Positions 61,093-64,000 of a DNA stretch of 64,000 bases are shown here, one piece after another; the first letter of the stretch is position 1, and each line of letters opens with the position of its first letter. The notes beneath the pieces were generated by a model. That model did not search any database, was not told the DNA's origin, and saw only the letters and a list, made by a program, of their open reading frames with translations. The stretch is from Liriodendron chinense (lineage: Eukaryota > Streptophyta > Magnoliopsida > Magnoliales > Magnoliaceae), in NCBI GenBank assembly GCA_003013855.2, contig PVNU02000853.1:1550001-1614000 (forward strand), given 5' to 3'. The translations under genes were made by a program, and so were the position numbers.

Positions 61093-62001
61093 ATGGTGCA
61101 AGTCGTAGAAGGGGAGGCGAGCGAGCGAGACACAGAGCTGCCTCCGATCCAAGAGCAAATAGATGAGATCATTCAAGTCCAGGAAGACACAGCCAGAGAG
61201 ATAAGAGAGATAAAAGAAGCATTGGTGGCTTTAGTCGCCCAGGGGCAGTCAAAGCCCAACCGTTCTCATTGGACAACCACTAGGAGAGTCATAGGAGGCA
61301 ACAGGAGAACCAATAGCCTTAGAACCATAAGTTCGCACAAAGAATGTTGCATTCGAGCGTGCGCCACCATAACCATCTCATGCCACGAGGGAAGAGCTAT
61401 CCCAGACAGTCGCGAACTTGATACGTCAGGAGAAAGAGAAGGAGAAAAGAGGAAAATATGTCTATTAGATACCATATCCATCCGAAGTTAACAGAATTTC
61501 ATTCCCTGACGACTTTAAGTATCCCGACTTTCCACAATTCGATGGCAAAGGGTCACCCAAGGAGCATATGACCTAATTCATGACGGTGCTAGGGAATTTG
61601 TCCGCATTACTTTAATATTGCCTCAGATTGTTTGGGTCGACGCTGACTGGAAAGGCATTTCAATGGTACATGTCATTACCCTCGGGGTCTATCAGGACCT
61701 GGGATCGGATGCAGGAGCTGTTCATTTCCAAAATTTTCTTCACTGAGCGAGAAGTCTTGCTGACAGATTTAGCTTTGGTCTGTTAGAGGTAAGGAGAGTC
61801 AGTCGAGAAGTTTATTGATAGATGGGGAACCATAGCAGCCTAGTGCCGAGAGTTGCTTAGCGAGCTTGAGCAGGTCAAGATGTGCATGCAGGCCATGGAC
61901 ACCATGATTTCGTTCGGTCTATGCGGGCATAACTTCTCGACGTTCCGAGATTTGGCTATGAAGGCCCACCTGGTGGAAGGAGCCACATTCAGAGTGCAGT
62001 T
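61093..62001 (+). pseudogene. Tat-like Gypsy gag relic
   Basis: An N-terminal helical segment (IQEQIDEIIQVQEDTAREIREIKEA) is followed, after a frameshift, by YPDFPQFDGKGSPKEHM, GKAFQWYMSLPSGSIRTWDR and FRDLAMKAHLVEGA, the recognisable blocks of a Tat gag capsid. Several stops and shifts break it. The sequence is unlike the gag at 22953-23798, so it is another family. It is cut at 62001 by a Copia LTR. Confidence 0.75.
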
Positions 62002-63947
62002 TGTTAGTGCACTTTTCTGTGGTATACTAGTGCACCTTGTTTGTCAATAACTTAGTTCAGTGAGTCTAGTATCGGTTGAGCTTAGTGAAGACGAAGACTG
62101 AAGACAAGTGGCCCTGTTGCATCAAGGAAGAAGAAACAGGTAAAAGTGATGCCTTGGTGTGCCTTAACCTTGACCAAAACCAAACCCTTAACCTCTTAAT
62201 GAACTTGACCATATTAGGAAAACCTTTAGTCATCATAGATTGGCCCTAGGTGTCCCAAAAGATCACCCATACTATGGCCTAAAAGATTAGGTTGTGAAAA
62301 AGTGGGTCAGCATTTCAACTTGGCTGAACCCAGGCCTGTCCGACCGGTCATGACTGGTCAGCTGGCACTGGACCGACCGGTCAAGACCGGTCGGACTGGC
62401 TTCCAGTTTGAATAGCAACATTGCTGTGTTCACAAGCCCTTGGGCCGACCGGTCTTGACCGATCGGCAGGTTTGGTCCGACCGGTCACGACCGGTCGGAC
62501 AGACTCCCCTTGAGACAGTGTGCTCCCTGTCTCTTCCTGGCTGTTGGCCGACCGGTTTGGACTAGCCATTTTTTGCCCGTTTTCTGTCCGTTTGGAGCTC
62601 TTTTATAAAAGGGCTTGGGGTATTTGTTGAGCACAGTAGAGGGATTTTGAGAGGAGTGAAGCCACCATTGTTGGAGACCATTTAAGGCTCATTTCCAACC
62701 TATGCAAGGCATCTTCCTTGTGCTTTAACACAAGATTGGAGCATTCCAAGCTTATGAAGAAGATGACCTTCATCCCCTCTTGATCTTTAGAGTTTGGATC
62801 TTCCATGATAGGCATATCCTTATCCAAATCTCTAAGATGAGATCGTTGTAGGTGAGCAACTCTAGGCAACCCATTCCTATTAGTTGTAGAGTTCTCAAAC
62901 CTACTCTCCTATCACCTTGGGCATCTTAAAGGCATCACAAGTAAGGTGATTGATCAAGTGTAGCTGAGGCATTGGCGACTCAACGGCAACATGATCAGGG
63001 GAGCAAGGGAAGCTGATTGAAGCACGGGAGAGCGGAGATCAAGCAACCCAAACCGGCCTAAACAAGAGGCTCATCCGACAAGTAAGGTTGTCTTTGTTGA
63101 GAGTCCATCCACTCAATTCCCTGTGGGAGTTGAGTGTAGAATTTTTTTGTCAAACTCGAAATAAATACATTGGTCGTTCCTTGGCCTGTTTGTCAGCCTA
63201 AAGACTAGGGGTTGTTTGGCACTCCTTGGATCGTTTTTCGGGCCTAAACAAAGTCTTCAATTGGGAGCCTCTGACATGGGAGTGAACGTGTGTCGGGTTG
63301 AGAGTTAGCCCTTAATCCAAAACTCCGGTTATGGTTGAGAGGTGAACCGATAAAACCTCTGTGTAAAGGTTGAAAGGTGAACCTCATTTACAACCTCCGA
63401 TTGTGAATGCCGGTGTGCTCAAAGGAGTTGAGTACTTGAACCGGGAGTGGAGTAGACCCAAAGTGGAACCACTATACATGCTTGTGTTTGTGATTGAATT
63501 AAGCACATTGTTATCTTAGCATTGAATGTTTAATTGTTAATTATGTATGCTTGATAGGAATGTATGCTAGACACTAGATAAGCACATCCACACACAAGAT
63601 GTACTTTCACTAGTAGTGTAGACTTGAGCTCATTGATCCATTCTCATAAGTCTACATAAGTTGCATAGATTAGGAGCTTGATTAGTTAAATCATTTGATT
63701 ATCTATGCATGCTTAGACTAGGTTATTTATTGCTTAAACCATATGCTAGTCTTGTGATTGGACCCATTTAGGCTTGGAAGCCGAAGTGTTCTTGCTTGCT
63801 TAGTTTAATTTGTTAAATTGTGTAAGTAGGCGAAAAGAATTTCAAAAGGTCCTAATCACCCCCTTATAGGTCTTGGCCATAATTCTAGTTGCTCTTTAAG
63901 CTTCCGCACATATGAGGGTATCGTGTTAGACTACCAACGTAATTTCA
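62002..63947 (+). repeat. Copia (SIRE-like) 5' LTR, + strand
   Basis: TGTTAGTGCAC...AATTTCA, about 1.95 kb, directly followed by a PBS. GACCGGTC pairs at 62336-62565 lie upstream of TATAAAA (62604-62610). It inserted into the Tat-like gag relic. The rest of the element lies beyond the window. SIRE-like is suggested by the junction phrase TTTCAATTGGTATCA. Confidence 0.75.
62602..62610 (+). promoter_or_regulatory. TATA box of the right-edge Copia LTR
   Basis: TTTATAAAAGGGC about 40-260 bases downstream of the GACCGGTC cluster, the same order as in the Athila-type LTRs. Confidence 0.6.
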
Positions 63948-63949
63948 AT

Positions 63950-63961
63950 TGGTATCAAAGC
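63950..63961 (+). other. PBS of the right-edge Copia element
   Basis: TGGTATCAAAGC, one base different from the initiator-Met tRNA PBS TGGTATCAGAGC, two bases after the LTR end. Confidence 0.75.
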
Positions 63962-64000
63962 GGGTTGCTCTTCAAGGACTTAACCGTCTAGAGTAAGATC
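63962..64000 (+). other. Start of the Copia internal region, cut by the window edge
   Basis: Only 39 bases of leader remain after the PBS. No frame can be judged. Confidence 0.5.

Overview
The window is plant nuclear DNA, almost certainly from an angiosperm, and is built almost entirely of nested LTR retrotransposons. Evidence: Ty1/Copia and Ty3/Gypsy (Tat and Athila type) gag-pol modules, tRNA primer-binding sites next to TG...CA long terminal repeats (LTRs) with 5-bp target-site duplications (TSDs), GT-AG introns, and plant mobile domain (PMD) reading frames. I see no ordinary single-copy host gene, no rRNA or tRNA gene and no CRISPR array. Phrases such as GGGCCCACATGATGGATGG are frequent; I have the impression they are common in magnoliid genomes, but that is only a hint.

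Layout. 1-2525: decayed gag relics (a possible Gypsy zinc knuckle, + strand; a Copia gag, - strand). 2526-28636: a Copia element on the - strand (TSD CTAAA) that kept gag, a protease relic and the pre-integrase segment but lost most of pol. Its 3' LTR was hit by a 23.4-kb Tat-lineage Gypsy element (3175-26548, TSD CTACC, - strand). That Tat element is the centre of the window. Its gag-protease-RT-RNaseH-archaeal RNaseH-integrase lies in one reading frame (24734 down to 16455) broken by only five stop codons. Between integrase and the 3' LTR it carries about 11.8 kb of extra DNA holding two spliced, open, ANTISENSE genes with plant mobile domains (10203-11697 and 12500-15317), several tandem-repeat blocks, and two families of repeated RNA hairpins (UUCG-loop hairpins at 7349-7813 and a covarying double hairpin at 15769-15983).

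28806-36521: an Athila-type element (TSD GTACG) with gag and protease but no RT or integrase. 37534-40175: a non-autonomous terminal-inverted-repeat DNA element (TSD TAA) filled by a GGCCCACATGATGG minisatellite, with a 550-bp tandem duplication identical by eye. 41025-42900: a + strand Athila-type 5' LTR with PBS and the start of gag. 42903-43790: a - strand LTR piece. 45105-58374: an LTR remnant (probable solo LTR) split by a second Athila-type element (46360-58118, TSD GCTAT) with gag-PR-RT-RH-INT. The 5' LTR of that element is itself split by a solo LTR (56495-57922, TSD TCTTT). 58868-59680: a minisatellite of about 72 bp. 61093-62001: a Tat-like gag relic cut by a Copia LTR (62002-63947) whose primer-binding site lies at the window edge.

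A recurring theme is regulatory. The U3 regions of at least four unrelated-looking LTR families carry arrays of the palindrome GACCGGTC upstream of their TATA boxes. The Tat LTR instead carries a W-box-like TTGACTC array and a GGCCGCCC hairpin. Parts of this vocabulary (GCCGCC plus GACCGGTC) recur upstream of the first antisense PMD gene, which suggests that gene has its own promoter.
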